Assembly: GCA_947371865.1 (NCBI GenBank)
Contig: CANBRH010000009.1
Coordinates: 1-37,925, forward strand
DNA from: Actinomycetota bacterium
GTDB lineage: Bacteria > Actinomycetota > Actinomycetes > Nanopelagicales > Nanopelagicaceae
DNA: 37,925 nt
Direction: 5' to 3'
Under the pieces are notes generated by a model, which ran no database searches, was not told the origin of the DNA, and was given only the letters and a program-made list of their open reading frames with translations. Both the position numbers and the translations under genes were made by a program. Positions within the stretch are counted from its first letter, which is position 1, and every line of letters starts with the position of its first letter. This document shows, in pieces, positions 7,744-15,100 of this stretch.

Positions 7744-9806
7744 GAACGCAGCACCATCTGCGCAACATCCAAAACCTCGATGTCGGATTCGCGCGCGTTC
7801 ATTCCGTCGCCAACCATCACGCGACAGAATGGGCAAGCGACCGCAACTTCTTCGACGCCCGTGGCGATAGCTTCATCAACGCGATTGAGGTTGATGCGTG
7901 TACCGATCTTTTCTTCCATCCACATGCGACCACCACCGGCCCCGCAGCAGAACGAACGATCTTGGTTGCGCGGCATTTCAGAGATCGTGGCACCGGTTGA
8001 TTGCAAGAGTTCACGGGGTGGCATGAATATCTGATTGTGGCGACCCAAGTAACAAGGGTCGTGGTAAGTGATCGCTCTGGCTGAGTGAGCGACTGGCTTC
8101 AACTTTCCATCTTTGATGAGTTGATTTAGTAGTTGGGTGTGATGAACCATCTCAAGTTCAAAGCCTTGCTGGCGATAATCGCGGCCAATAGTGGTGAAGC
8201 AATGCGGGCAGGTGACAACAACTTTCTTTACGCCGCGCGAACCAAAGGCATGTTCGAGAGTTTCTATATTTTCGCGCGAGAGAATTTGAAAGAGGAATTC
8301 ATTTCCAGCTCGACGTGCGGGATCCCCTGTGCAGGTTTCCTTTTTACCCAAGACCGCAAAGGTAGTTCCAGACATCCAGAGGAGCTCGGCGACTGCCTTG
8401 GTGGTGCGTTTAGCGCGATCTTCATAGGCGCCGGCGCAACCGACCCAGAAGAGGTATTCGACGTCGTCGGGGATGACATCTTCGATAACACGCACTGGGA
8501 AGTCGACTTCAGCGATCCAACCATCTCGGTCGGCGCGATTGGCGCCCCAAGGATTACCGGCTTTTTCTAGATTTCTAAAAGTGCCGCCGAGCTCGGATGG
8601 GAATTCGGATTCAACAAGTACCTGGAAGCGGCGCATATTAACGATGTGATCGACATGTTCGATATCGACTGGGCATTCGTTGACGCAGGCACCGCACGTT
8701 GTGCAGGACCACAATATATCTTGAGTAATAGCGTTCTCAATTGCGCCACCAACAATCGGAGCATCACTGGGGACTTTGGCAAGTGCGTGATCGCGCATTG
8801 CCATAATGAGAAGTTTGGGTGAGAGTGGTTTATCGGTGTGCCAAGCAGGGCACTGAGATTGGCAGCGACCACATTCGGTACAGCTGGCCATGTCAAGCAG
8901 ACCCTTCCAAGAAATATCGGCAGATTTTCCAATCCCGAAAACGTCATCTTCAGAAGGATCTTCGAAATCGATGGGCTTGCCGTGGGAAAGCATTTCAGGA
9001 AGTGCGCCTAGCGAAGGTTGCTTATTGGTATTGCGCTGGAAGAAAATATTGAAAGGAGCCAAGAATCTGTGCCAAGCAACACCCATGGTTAAGTTCATTG
9101 CAATAACGATGAACCAGAGCATGGAAATAAAGATCTTGGTTGCTGCCACGACTTGAATCGCAACTTTGAGATGTGAAACGGAGGCGCCTTTGAAAACTAG
9201 TACTGCAACGTAAGAAATCGGATAGTGGAAATTCCAACCACTTATGCCAGCGAGCGCACCTTCTAGACCGCGAAGTGCAATGACGCAGAAGACAATCGCA
9301 AGAATGGTGGCTTCGACGTAGTAGGCACGGCCACTGCGCGAACCGAAGAAGCGTGACTTCTTCTCTGGACGAACCATGCGTGTGACCTGACGAATTCCAA
9401 TCAGCGTGACAATTCCGATTCCGGTTAACGCTGCAATAATTTCAACAAAGAAGTTGTATGGCAGCCACTCGCCAATAATTGGCAGAGTGAACGCAGGGGA
9501 GATAACTTGCCCAAAAGCGGTGATCAAAGTTCCAAGTAGAGCGACAAATCCGACCATGACAAACCAGTGCGCGATGGCAGAACCGGTGAAGCGCAACATT
9601 TTGGTGTGGGAGAGAATTTCGTGCGTTGCCCAGACCGCCCTGCGTTTATAGTTATTGAAGCGAGTGGGATCGGGCTGGCCGACGGCAAAGATCGTGTACA
9701 GCTGGTGGCCGCGGTAGGCGACCAAGACGATGGCCAGAGCCGAGATGGCGTACGAGATTCCAACGAGAAACGCTGTGAGCATGAGTGAAGGGTATGGGCA
9801 GCCCAC
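7731..9806 (-). CDS. EtfD-like membrane iron-sulfur oxidoreductase
   Basis: This 691-residue protein has an N-terminal membrane part (about residues 1-260, several helices, NarI/heterodisulfide-reductase-like). Two 4Fe-4S motifs follow, CTECGRCQSQCP near 308 and CTTCGACVNECP near 366, and then two CCG-type cysteine-rich domains (GCAGAY...CPHC near 450-535; HDPCYLGRH...CCGAGGG...CPFC near 580-670). This is the layout of mycobacterial Rv0338c (EtfD), which passes electrons from electron-transfer flavoprotein to the respiratory chain during beta-oxidation. No etfAB genes lie nearby. The listed start is GTG at 9806; an in-frame ATG at 9782 is an alternative, and neither has a strong ribosome site. 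It is monocistronic and divergent from dnaK. Confidence 0.83.
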   Translation of the reverse strand: MGCPYPSLMLTAFLVGISYAISALAIVLVAYRGHQLYTIFAVGQPDPTRFNNYKRRAVWATHEILSHTKMLRFTGSAIAHWFVMVGFVALLGTLITAFGQVISPAFTLPIIGEWLPYNFFVEIIAALTGIGIVTLIGIRQVTRMVRPEKKSRFFGSRSGRAYYVEATILAIVFCVIALRGLEGALAGISGWNFHYPISYVAVLVFKGASVSHLKVAIQVVAATKIFISMLWFIVIAMNLTMGVAWHRFLAPFNIFFQRNTNKQPSLGALPEMLSHGKPIDFEDPSEDDVFGIGKSADISWKGLLDMASCTECGRCQSQCPAWHTDKPLSPKLLIMAMRDHALAKVPSDAPIVGGAIENAITQDILWSCTTCGACVNECPVDIEHVDHIVNMRRFQVLVESEFPSELGGTFRNLEKAGNPWGANRADRDGWIAEVDFPVRVIEDVIPDDVEYLFWVGCAGAYEDRAKRTTKAVAELLWMSGTTFAVLGKKETCTGDPARRAGNEFLFQILSRENIETLEHAFGSRGVKKVVVTCPHCFTTIGRDYRQQGFELEMVHHTQLLNQLIKDGKLKPVAHSARAITYHDPCYLGRHNQIFMPPRELLQSTGATISEMPRNQDRSFCCGAGGGRMWMEEKIGTRINLNRVDEAIATGVEEVAVACPFCRVMVGDGMNARESDIEVLDVAQMVLRSVKS

Positions 9807-9898
9807 GCTGAAAGTAGAGAACTTGCGCTTCTTTCGGGGGATGGGCCACTCATTTCGGAATAAATCGTGAATCTGCTCTGTTACCTTGATTACTCAGA

Positions 9899-9951
9899 GT
9901 TGAGCCGCTCGGACTCAAGATTTTGACATGAACGCACTCAAGGATGAGAAT
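9899..9951 (+). promoter_or_regulatory. dnaK operon promoter with two HAIR-like HspR operators
   Basis: The HAIR consensus bound by HspR is CTTGAGT-N7-ACTCAAG. Here GTTGAGC (9899-9905), seven bases, and ACTCAAG (9913-9919) match at 12 of 14 positions. A second copy, TTTGACA (9922-9928), seven bases, ACTCAAG (9936-9942), matches at 11 of 14. The left half of the second copy contains a perfect -35 hexamer TTGACA (9923-9928), and GAGAAT (9946-9951) lies 17 bases further as a -10. Repressor binding would therefore cover the promoter directly. The hspR gene at the end of the operon completes the feedback loop. Confidence 0.75.
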
Positions 9952-10041
9952 AAGGCCGTAGCCCGGCATAAAACAGGCTTGAAACCCGTCACTCCAAGCG
10001 GAGAGAGGGAAGTTTTTAGAGGAAGAATCAGGAGTAATGAG

Positions 10042-11862
10042 ATGTCCAGAGCAGTTGGAATTGACCTAGGAACCACGAATAGTTGCGTCTCCGTTCTCGA
10101 GGGTGGGGAACCATCCGTTATTGCGAACGCTGAAGGCGCCCGAACCACCCCGTCGATCGTGGCCTTTGCAAAAAATGGGGAGGTGCTGGTTGGCGAGGTA
10201 GCCAAGCGTCAATCTGTGACCAACGTGGAACGGACCATTCGCTCGGTTAAACGTCACATGGGTACCTCTTGGACCCAAGAAATTGATGGCAAGAAGTACA
10301 CCCCACAGGAGATCAGCGCTCGCATCCTGATGAAGCTCAAGCGCGATGCGGAAGCCTTCTTGGGCGACACCGTGACCGATGCGGTTATTACCGTTCCGGC
10401 CTACTTCAATGACGCTCAACGTCAGGCAACCAAAGAAGCTGGTGAGATCGCCGGCCTTAACGTATTGCGTATCGTCAACGAGCCAACCGCCGCAGCGCTT
10501 GCTTACGGTTTAGACAAAGGCGATGCCGAACAAACGATTTTAGTCTTCGACCTCGGTGGCGGAACCTTCGACGTATCACTTCTCGAAATCGGTGATGGCG
10601 TTGTCGAAGTAAAGGCAACCAATGGCGATAACCATCTCGGTGGCGATGACTGGGATCAGGCGCTTGTAGATTTCCTCGTCAAGGATTTCGCCGCCAAGAA
10701 TGGCATCGACCTCACCAAAGACAAGATGGCAATGCAGCGTGTGCGTGAAGCCGCAGAGAAAGCAAAGATCGAACTATCTTCCTCAGCCTCAACTTCCATC
10801 AACCTGCCTTACATCACCGTTGATGCTGAAAAAAATCCATTGTTCATGGACGAAACTGTCACTCGCGCGCAATTCCAAGGAATGACCGCCGATCTTCTCG
10901 ACCGTTGCAAGAAGCCATTCCAAGCAGTCTTGAAAGATGCCGGAATTCCGATCGCAGATATCGATCACGTTGTACTCGTTGGTGGATCTACTCGTATGCC
11001 AGCAGTCGTTGATCTTGTTCGCGAACTTACTGGTGGAAAAGAACCTAACAAGGGCGTAAACCCTGACGAGGTAGTCGCTGTTGGTGCATCTCTCCAAGCC
11101 GGAGTTCTTCGCGGCGAAGTTAAAGATGTATTGCTCCTTGACGTCACACCTTTGTCTCTTGGCATTGAAACCAAGGGCGGCGTTATGACCAAGCTCATCG
11201 AGCGCAACACCACCATTCCTACAAAGCGTTCTGAAATCTTCACGACCGCTGATGACAATCAACCAGCCGTACAGATTCAGGCATACCAAGGCGAACGTGA
11301 GATGGCTGCCTATAACAAGAAGCTCGGAATGTTTGAACTCACCGGCTTGCCACCAGCCCCACGCGGAATTCCACAGATCGAAGTCACCTTCGACATCGAT
11401 GCCAACGGAATAGTTCACGTATCCGCCAAGGATCTGGGCACCGGAAAGCAGCAATCTATGACCATTACCGGCGGTTCGGCGCTCTCGAAAGAAGAGATCG
11501 ATCGCATGATGAAGGATGCCGAGGCTCACGCTGAAGAAGACAAGCAGCGTAAAGAAGAGGCAGATACTCGCAACACTGGCGAGTCCTTGGTCTACCAAAC
11601 GGAAAAGTTCTTGAAGGACAATGGCGACAAGTTCACTGAAGGCGAAAACGCAGAGAAGAAGGCTGAAGTTGAGGCTGCTCTCGTTGAACTCAAAAAGGAA
11701 CTCGAAGGCGCTAACTACGCAGCCATGAAGAGCGCTACCGAGAAGGTTGGCGAACTAAGCCAACAACTCGGCGCCGCACTCTACGCAGCTAATGCTGCCT
11801 CCGCTGAATCTGCCCCTAAGGCAGAAGATGGCGTTGAAGATGCAGAGATCGTCGAAGAATAA
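10042..11862 (+). CDS. dnaK: Chaperone DnaK (Hsp70)
   Basis: This is an ATP-dependent cytoplasmic chaperone of about 606 residues. The N-terminus MSRAVGIDLGTTNSCV is the canonical Hsp70 phosphate-1 motif, and the ATPase domain continues with VFDLGGGTFDVSLL and LVGGSTRMP. The substrate-binding domain (LLLDVTPLSLGIETKGG onward) and a C-terminal tail ending EDAEIVEE follow. The ATG at 10042 was chosen over an in-frame ATG at 9928: it has AGGAG seven bases upstream, it gives the family-standard N-terminus, and the earlier ATG falls inside the promoter/operator. It heads dnaK-grpE-dnaJ-hspR; its TAA overlaps the next ATG by one base. Confidence 0.97.
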   Translation: MSRAVGIDLGTTNSCVSVLEGGEPSVIANAEGARTTPSIVAFAKNGEVLVGEVAKRQSVTNVERTIRSVKRHMGTSWTQEIDGKKYTPQEISARILMKLKRDAEAFLGDTVTDAVITVPAYFNDAQRQATKEAGEIAGLNVLRIVNEPTAAALAYGLDKGDAEQTILVFDLGGGTFDVSLLEIGDGVVEVKATNGDNHLGGDDWDQALVDFLVKDFAAKNGIDLTKDKMAMQRVREAAEKAKIELSSSASTSINLPYITVDAEKNPLFMDETVTRAQFQGMTADLLDRCKKPFQAVLKDAGIPIADIDHVVLVGGSTRMPAVVDLVRELTGGKEPNKGVNPDEVVAVGASLQAGVLRGEVKDVLLLDVTPLSLGIETKGGVMTKLIERNTTIPTKRSEIFTTADDNQPAVQIQAYQGEREMAAYNKKLGMFELTGLPPAPRGIPQIEVTFDIDANGIVHVSAKDLGTGKQQSMTITGGSALSKEEIDRMMKDAEAHAEEDKQRKEEADTRNTGESLVYQTEKFLKDNGDKFTEGENAEKKAEVEAALVELKKELEGANYAAMKSATEKVGELSQQLGAALYAANAASAESAPKAEDGVEDAEIVEE

Positions 11863-12368
11863 TGACAGATGTAAATAACAATGGTGCAGAGAGTTCAGAT
11901 ACTGAACTCTCTGCCGCTGTTGAAGAGGCGTTGCAAGATGTCGAAACCGTTGTTGATGAAGTTTCGGTACTGACCTCGGATTTGCAACGGCTTCAGGCTG
12001 ATTATTCAAATTATCGTAAGCGCGTAGAGCGAGACCGAATCGCCGCGCACGAAATCACGACATCACTGGTGGTTGCTGAACTGCTTCCGATTTTGGATGA
12101 TTTTGATCGCGCCGAACAACATGGCGAACTCACTGGTGGCTTCAAGGCGGTTGCTGATCGCTTAACTGCGATTACCACCAAATTAGGGCTTACCAAGTTT
12201 GCTGATGTCAATGTTCCTTTTGATCCCATGATTCACGAAGCGTTGATGCACTCCACTTCCGCCGAAGTGACTGAAACTTTGGCTACTCAAATTCTGCAAC
12301 CTGGTTACAAGTTCAAAGAGCGCGTCATTCGTCCGGCTCGCGTTGCGGTCACGGATCCCGAGAACTAA
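11862..12368 (+). CDS. grpE: Nucleotide exchange factor GrpE
   Basis: This 168-residue GrpE homologue releases ADP from DnaK. The acidic N-terminal part (about residues 1-45) leads into a long helix with the family pattern LQADYSNYRKRVERD. The beta-rich C-terminal domain follows (PFDPMIHEALMH, ILQPGYKFKERVIRPARVAV). The start ATG overlaps the dnaK stop (TAATG), and dnaJ begins two bases after the stop, so expression is tightly coupled within the chaperone operon. Confidence 0.96.
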   Translation: MTDVNNNGAESSDTELSAAVEEALQDVETVVDEVSVLTSDLQRLQADYSNYRKRVERDRIAAHEITTSLVVAELLPILDDFDRAEQHGELTGGFKAVADRLTAITTKLGLTKFADVNVPFDPMIHEALMHSTSAEVTETLATQILQPGYKFKERVIRPARVAVTDPEN

Positions 12369-12370
12369 GT

Positions 12371-13303
12371 ATGGCCGCCAAAGATCTCTACGAGAAGGAT
12401 CTCTACAAGGTTCTTGGCGTCAAAAAAACCGACGATGCTGCGGCGATTAAAAAGCAGTACCGAAAACTTGCACGCGAACTTCACCCTGATAAAACCAAAG
12501 GCGATAAGAAGTTAGAAGATCGCTTTAAAGAGGTATCCGAGGCCTATGAAACTTTGTCAGATGACAAAAAACGCGCTGAATATGACGAGATGCGCGATGC
12601 CTTCTCCTCCGGACGGATGCCTCGCGGTGGTTTCCCAGGTGGCCCAGGGGCCGGGAATGTAGGGGATTTCTCCGACATTTTCGCTGGCGGAGGCTCGCCT
12701 CAAGATATCTTCAGCACGCTCTTTGGCGGTGGCGGCCGGTCTCCGCGCCGCGGTGGCGATATTCAGACCGAAACCTCTATCTCCTTTAGGGATTCGATTT
12801 TCGGCACTGAAATCAATTTGAAGTTGGCAACGGCAGGAGCTGCTGGCAACACCATCTCCACCAGAATTCCAGCCGGCATCAACGATGGGGCGAAGATCAA
12901 ATTAAAGGGACGAGGCGCACCTGGCCAAGCTGGCCCCGGCGACCTCCTGGTGATTATTCATGTAATCCCGCATCCCATCTTCACGCGCAAAGGCGAAAAC
13001 TTACATCTCGACCTTCCAGTTACCTTCACTGAAGCAGCCCTTGGCGCAGACATAACCGTTCCAACCCTAGATGGCGATGAAGTCACCGTCCGTTTGGCGC
13101 CAGGTACTCCTAATGGTCGTACCTTGCGCGTCAAAGGTCGTGGCGTAAAACGTAATCACGCCGTGGGCGATTTAATGATCACTGTCGAAGTTCAAGTTCC
13201 ACAGCGAGTTGATGGTAAAGCCAAGAAAGCGTTGGAAGATTTTGCTGAAGCTACAAAAGAATTTGACCCCCGTGCCGAATTAGCCCAAAGAGCCAAAGCG
13301 TGA
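12371..13303 (+). CDS. dnaJ: DnaJ-type co-chaperone lacking the zinc-finger domain
   Basis: This 310-residue J-protein stimulates DnaK ATPase and delivers clients. The J domain (about residues 8-75) has the HPD tripeptide in LHPDKTKG. A Gly/Phe-rich linker follows (GGFPGGPGAG, FAGGGSP, FGGGGRSPRRGG). The C-terminal beta domains run from about 130 (ISFRDSIFGTEINLKL) to the end. No cysteine occurs anywhere in the protein: the four CxxCxGxG repeats normally inserted in beta domain I are absent, and the chain passes directly to ISTRIPAGINDGAKIKLKGRG. It is therefore a class B (CbpA-like) J-protein occupying the usual operon position of a class A DnaJ. Its stop overlaps the hspR GTG. Confidence 0.93.
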   Translation: MAAKDLYEKDLYKVLGVKKTDDAAAIKKQYRKLARELHPDKTKGDKKLEDRFKEVSEAYETLSDDKKRAEYDEMRDAFSSGRMPRGGFPGGPGAGNVGDFSDIFAGGGSPQDIFSTLFGGGGRSPRRGGDIQTETSISFRDSIFGTEINLKLATAGAAGNTISTRIPAGINDGAKIKLKGRGAPGQAGPGDLLVIIHVIPHPIFTRKGENLHLDLPVTFTEAALGADITVPTLDGDEVTVRLAPGTPNGRTLRVKGRGVKRNHAVGDLMITVEVQVPQRVDGKAKKALEDFAEATKEFDPRAELAQRAKA

Positions 13304-13686
13304 GCGAGCAAGAAGAACATTCCGACGAAGAGGCGGTCTATGTCATTTCGATAGCTTCGCAATTATCAGGGATGCACCCGCAAACTCTGAGACAGTATGA
13401 CCGAATGGGTTTGGTCTCACCCGATCGTGCAACTGGTCGCGGACGCCGTTACTCACTGCGCGACATCGCATCGTTACGTAACATCCAGCGCCTGGTTGGG
13501 GATGGCATCAATCTTGCTGGAATCAAAAGAATTATGGAATTGGAATCCGCCGTTGCCAGCATGGCTATAGAAATGGCAAAACTTCGAACCGAAGTTGATG
13601 CGCTAATAGAGGCAAATCCACCGAAGGCCTTAATGCGCCGAGAAAAGCCGGCAATTGTCGTTTATAAAGAAGAAGAAAAGCCTTAA
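13300..13686 (+). CDS. hspR: HspR, MerR-family heat-shock repressor
   Basis: This 128-residue regulator has an N-terminal MerR helix-turn-helix (about residues 14-80: VYVISIASQLSGMHPQTLRQYDR, then a wing with TGRGRRYSLRDI) and a short C-terminal helix. HspR represses dnaK operons in actinobacteria by binding HAIR palindromes, usually with DnaK as co-repressor. Two HAIR-like sites are present at 9899-9942, ahead of dnaK. It starts at GTG overlapping the dnaJ stop (GTGA) and closes the operon it controls. Confidence 0.93.
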   Translation: MSEQEEHSDEEAVYVISIASQLSGMHPQTLRQYDRMGLVSPDRATGRGRRYSLRDIASLRNIQRLVGDGINLAGIKRIMELESAVASMAIEMAKLRTEVDALIEANPPKALMRREKPAIVVYKEEEKP

Positions 13687-13715
13687 TATCCGCCTACTCT
13701 AGATAGGGTTTGTCC

Positions 13716-14249
13716 ATGAGTTCAAAAGAGGCATTAAAGAAGCAGATTCTCGATAAGGCTGTTGTTCACGGAAAAGTCATCTTGTCTTCAGGTAAAGAAG
13801 CTGACTACTACGTTGATCTTCGTCGCGTCACATTAGATGCCGAAGCCGCCCCTCTCGTTGGCGAGGTCATGCTCGAACTCACTAAAGATTTAGATTACGA
13901 AGCAGTTGGTGGATTAACTCTCGGCGCGGACCCAGTTGCCACCGCAATGCTGCACGCCGCCGCAAAGACCGGACGCAAATTGGATGCATTTGTTGTGCGC
14001 AAAGCGGAGAAGGCTCACGGATTGCAACGGCGCATCGAAGGTCCTGATGTTAAGGGTCGTCGAGTTTTGGCAGTTGAAGATACTTCCACCACTGGCGGAT
14101 CAGTGCTGACTGCTGTTGAAGCGTTACAAGAAGCTGGCGCAATTGTGGTTGGAGTCGCAGTAATTGTTGAACGCGGAGCTGAGCCAAAGGTTACTGAAGC
14201 TGGCTTTGAATATCGCGCGGCTTATCAATTAGCGGACTTAGGGCTGTAA
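13716..14249 (+). CDS. pyrE: Orotate phosphoribosyltransferase
   Basis: This protein of about 177 residues catalyses orotate + PRPP to OMP, the penultimate step of de novo UMP synthesis. The PRPP-binding motif is VLAVEDTSTTGGS near residue 112, and the N-terminal loop YYVDLRRVTLD near 26 matches PyrE. The ATG at 13716 is preferred to an in-frame TTG two codons upstream (13710). The gene lies 29 bases after hspR in the same direction and may have its own promoter in the short gap. It faces the convergent DedA gene, with about 11 bases between the stops. No other pyrimidine gene is adjacent. Confidence 0.93.
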   Translation: MSSKEALKKQILDKAVVHGKVILSSGKEADYYVDLRRVTLDAEAAPLVGEVMLELTKDLDYEAVGGLTLGADPVATAMLHAAAKTGRKLDAFVVRKAEKAHGLQRRIEGPDVKGRRVLAVEDTSTTGGSVLTAVEALQEAGAIVVGVAVIVERGAEPKVTEAGFEYRAAYQLADLGL

Positions 14250-14260
14250 AACTTCTTCGC

Positions 14261-14893
14261 TTAACTGAGGTGCTTGCGGGTTCGCCACTCTTTGAAGATC
14301 TCCCAAGCCAGTGGCGCTACCGAGAGAATCACAATGACGGCGACAATCGGCAGAATGTATTTGTCGACTGAGCCTTTCATCTTCTCCCCCAAGAAGTAAC
14401 CTGACCAAATAAATCCTTCGGTCCATACCAGAGCGCTGAAGACGTTCCAGAAAAGGAACTTTCGGTAAGGCATCTTGATAATTCCGGCCACTGGATTAAC
14501 TAAGTGGCGAACAACCGGAATAAAACGTCCCAAGAAAATCATCTTCCCGTGACCGTATTTATCCATCCATTTTTCAGCGGACTTGAGGCGCTCGGGATTG
14601 AAATATTTCGAATTTGGCTTGCTAAAGAGTTTGACCCCATATTTGTGGCCCAAGTGGTGACCGAACTGGGATCCAGCAATGGCAAAAAGCGGGGCTCCGA
14701 CAGCTACGGCCCACAAGGAGATCTTGACGTGCAGAGCGGCGCCAGTGCCAGAGGCGGCTACGCCAGCAATAAAGAGGAGCGAATCACCTGGCAAACCGAT
14801 GACCACAGGTAGCCCAGTCTCGATGAAGAGGATGGCGAAGATGCCGGTGAGTCCAAACGAGTTGATGGCACCTTGGGCGCTGAAGATATTCAT
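14261..14893 (-). CDS. DedA/VTT-family membrane protein
   Basis: This 210-residue polytopic membrane protein has the DedA (SNARE-associated/VTT) signature: FIETGLPVVIGLPGDSLLF near residues 24-42, GRFIPVVRHLVNPVAGI near 122-138, and several hydrophobic helices, the last near 180-197. DedA proteins move lipids (undecaprenyl phosphate or phosphatidylethanolamine) across the membrane in characterised cases. The specific substrate here cannot be read from sequence. It is monocistronic, convergent with pyrE and divergent from hppA. Confidence 0.88.
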   Translation of the reverse strand: MNIFSAQGAINSFGLTGIFAILFIETGLPVVIGLPGDSLLFIAGVAASGTGAALHVKISLWAVAVGAPLFAIAGSQFGHHLGHKYGVKLFSKPNSKYFNPERLKSAEKWMDKYGHGKMIFLGRFIPVVRHLVNPVAGIIKMPYRKFLFWNVFSALVWTEGFIWSGYFLGEKMKGSVDKYILPIVAVIVILSVAPLAWEIFKEWRTRKHLS

Positions 14894-15100
14894 AGAACGC
14901 GAACCTTACCGCCCCTTTCTCACGGCCTATCAGGTAACCCCCGCTTAAATACCCCCAGAACGGTGTGATTTTCCATTTATACCTATTTATTTAGATTTAT
15001 TTGGAATATGGGTGGGGGGTATGTGTAACCTTTCGCCGTTATGTGCCGCTAGCCATCTCCGGCAGCGCATCCTTGCATCGAGGCAAGAATGGAGTTTTAA
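14894..15100 (+). promoter_or_regulatory. hppA upstream region with two small leader hairpins
   Basis: This 207-base divergent spacer is notably A+T-rich around 14970-15010 and then holds a G-run (15011-15019). Just before hppA two hairpins can form: TGCCG (15044-15048) with CGGCA (15060-15064), and CTTGC (15072-15076) with GCAAG (15083-15087). The second ends next to the GGAG ribosome site. No known riboswitch motif was recognised, and the promoter position is uncertain (a TAGATT box is at 14992). Confidence 0.35.

Noticed and set aside
9928..10041. N-terminal extension of DnaK from an ATG at 9928
   Set aside because: It overlaps the HAIR sites and -35 box, lacks a ribosome site, and the family-standard N-terminus with AGGAG begins at 10042.
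10789..11598. Long open frame (269 codons) antisense to dnaK
   Set aside because: Long antisense frames opposite dnaK are a common codon-usage artefact; the translation has no recognisable domain and no sensible start context.
14504..14948. Plus-strand open frames opposite the DedA gene
   Set aside because: They are shadows of the DedA coding frame without ribosome sites or domain content.
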